Below the pieces are notes generated by a model. It was given only the letters and a program-made list of their open reading frames with translations, was not told where the DNA came from and ran no database searches. A stretch of DNA of 24,043 nt. Origin: JBGPBY01 sp041481485. GTDB taxonomy: Bacteria > Acidobacteriota > Terriglobia > 20CM-2-55-15. Of this stretch, positions 23,134 through 24,043 are shown piece after piece. Numbering within the stretch: position 1 is the stretch's first letter; every line of letters begins with the position of its first letter. The position numbers and the translations under genes are program-made. Where the stretch lies: positions 1 to 24,043 of the forward strand of contig JBGPBY010000033.1 of the NCBI GenBank assembly GCA_041481485.1, in the 5' to 3' direction.

Positions 23134-24012
23134 ATGGTTTTATTGATGCGAGCCGGAAAATTCGCGAAGCGTGCGTCGGCGGTGGTGCTCTTGCTGACGG
23201 CGGCTGTTTCCGTCCGCGCGGCCCAGAGCAAGCCCCAGCCGCCCACATCCCTGAGACTGTACATTTTTGACTGCGGCACAATCGCCCCCATGAATGTGAC
23301 GCAATACGATTTGAAACCGGAGGAGGTCAAGGGGCCAACCGGATTCGTCACGCCGTGTTATCTGATTGTGCATCCGCGCGGGACGATAATGTGGGACGTG
23401 GGGCAGATTCCGGATAGCGCATTTCCTGCGGGAGGCGGCCCTGTCACTCAAAGTGCGTTCACTTCCACAAAGCCGCTGCTGCCGCAATTGGCGGCGGTGG
23501 GATACAAACCGGCGGATATCACTTATCTCGCGATGTCGCACTATCACACCGACCATTCGGCCAACGCCAACGCATTCGCAGGTTCTACATGGATTGTTCA
23601 GGAGCCGGAGCGCACGGCCATGTTTGCAAGTGCGGCGCCTCGGCTGGCGAACGTTTCCTTCTTCAGTCAGCTGAAGGATTCGAAGACGATTCTGCTGAAG
23701 GGCGAGGACCGCGATGTGTTCGGTGACGGCAGCGTCGTTGTGAAGTTCACTCCGGGACATACGCCCGGACATCAGGCGCTGTTTCTGAAACTGGCGAAGA
23801 CCGGCCCCGTCCTGCTGGCCGGCGATCTCTACCACTATGTCGAAGAGCGGACACTGGACCGCGTGCCCACATTCGACGCGGATCGTGATCAGACTCGAAA
23901 GTCACGGAAGGCGATGGAAGAGTTTGTGAAACAGACCGGAGCACAACTGTGGATCGAACATGACCCCGCCGCCTGGGAGAAGCTGAAGAAGTCGCCGCAG
24001 TACTACGACTAG
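23134..24012 (+). CDS. Exported metallo-beta-lactamase-fold hydrolase (N-acyl homoserine lactonase-like)
   Basis: A 292-residue hydrolase of the metallo-beta-lactamase superfamily, closest in motif layout to quorum-quenching AHL lactonases. Residues 1-30 form a signal peptide with a basic start and VVLLLTAAVSVRAAQ. The dinuclear zinc site is complete: HYHTDH (136-141), His209/His213 in TPGHTPGHQ, Asp231 in LLAGDLYH and His276 in WIEHDP. The N-terminal LYIFDCGTI and the stretch CYLIVHPRGTIMWDVG fit lactonase relatives. It would open a lactone or ester ring outside the cytoplasm; the substrate is not provable from sequence. GGAG at 23119-23122 lies 11 nt before the start, slightly long. The gene sits directly behind the 65-bp-arm hairpin, which may affect its expression. 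Confidence 0.88.
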   Translation: MVLLMRAGKFAKRASAVVLLLTAAVSVRAAQSKPQPPTSLRLYIFDCGTIAPMNVTQYDLKPEEVKGPTGFVTPCYLIVHPRGTIMWDVGQIPDSAFPAGGGPVTQSAFTSTKPLLPQLAAVGYKPADITYLAMSHYHTDHSANANAFAGSTWIVQEPERTAMFASAAPRLANVSFFSQLKDSKTILLKGEDRDVFGDGSVVVKFTPGHTPGHQALFLKLAKTGPVLLAGDLYHYVEERTLDRVPTFDADRDQTRKSRKAMEEFVKQTGAQLWIEHDPAAWEKLKKSPQYYD

Positions 24013-24028
24013 GAGTCCCAATGTAGGG

Positions 24029-24043
24029 GCGGTCTATGACCGC
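24029..24043. repeat. Start of a hairpin-containing intergenic repeat, cut by the window edge
   Basis: GCGGTC-TAT-GACCGC forms a perfect 6-bp hairpin at the last bases, following GTAGGG. It resembles the opening of a dispersed intergenic repeat; the rest lies outside the window. Confidence 0.35.

Noticed and set aside
1..24043. tRNA, rRNA, CRISPR array, integrase or transposase
   Set aside because: No cloverleaf, regularly spaced repeats, or recombinase motifs were found on either strand by eye.

Overview
The window looks like a chromosomal segment of a soil-type Acidobacteriota (inference). It is moderately GC-rich and dense in secreted quinoprotein (PQQ) dehydrogenases, exported proteins made of carboxypeptidase-regulatory-like folds, and a BlaI/M56 signalling pair, a combination common in that phylum. 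No rRNA, tRNA, CRISPR array, transposase or phage gene was seen.

Layout. 1-5248: a short REP-like double hairpin, a secreted PQQ dehydrogenase with a glycine/alanine/proline tail, a CoA-disulfide/persulfide reductase fused to rhodanese, and a convergent MgtC/DUF4010 membrane protein whose end overlaps the reductase by 18 bp. 5249-8666: a large exported regulatory-like-domain protein, a 312-bp nested inverted repeat (7563-7874), a 53-residue membrane protein and a 159-residue helical protein. 8703-14466: a block entirely on the minus strand. It holds a BlaI repressor with an M56 metalloprotease carrying ankyrin repeats in place of a beta-lactam sensor, a VapC/Phd-type toxin-antitoxin pair, and an unrecognised two-gene operon (membrane-anchored winged-helix protein plus an HEXXH/TPR protein). 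14549-19200: an exported histidine phosphatase, an unrecognised exported protein, and two further exported regulatory-like-domain proteins. 19259-24043: a two-gene quinoprotein operon (PQQ alcohol dehydrogenase-like, then PQQ aldose-sugar dehydrogenase-like), a YCII protein, a perfect 65-bp-arm inverted repeat, and an exported metallo-beta-lactamase-fold hydrolase of the lactonase type.

How they fit together. The three quinoproteins point to periplasmic oxidation of alcohols or sugars; none carries a CXXCH haem motif, so electrons must leave through partners encoded elsewhere, and no PQQ biosynthesis gene is present. The minus-strand block 8703-14466 combines autoregulated repressors, a protease receptor, a toxin pair and the unknown HEXXH/TPR system, and is the most likely place for undescribed biology. 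At least two of its promoters appear to place the transcription start on or next to the start codon. Start sites were chosen from Shine-Dalgarno sequences and signal peptides where possible; all functions come from recognised motifs, not database searches.
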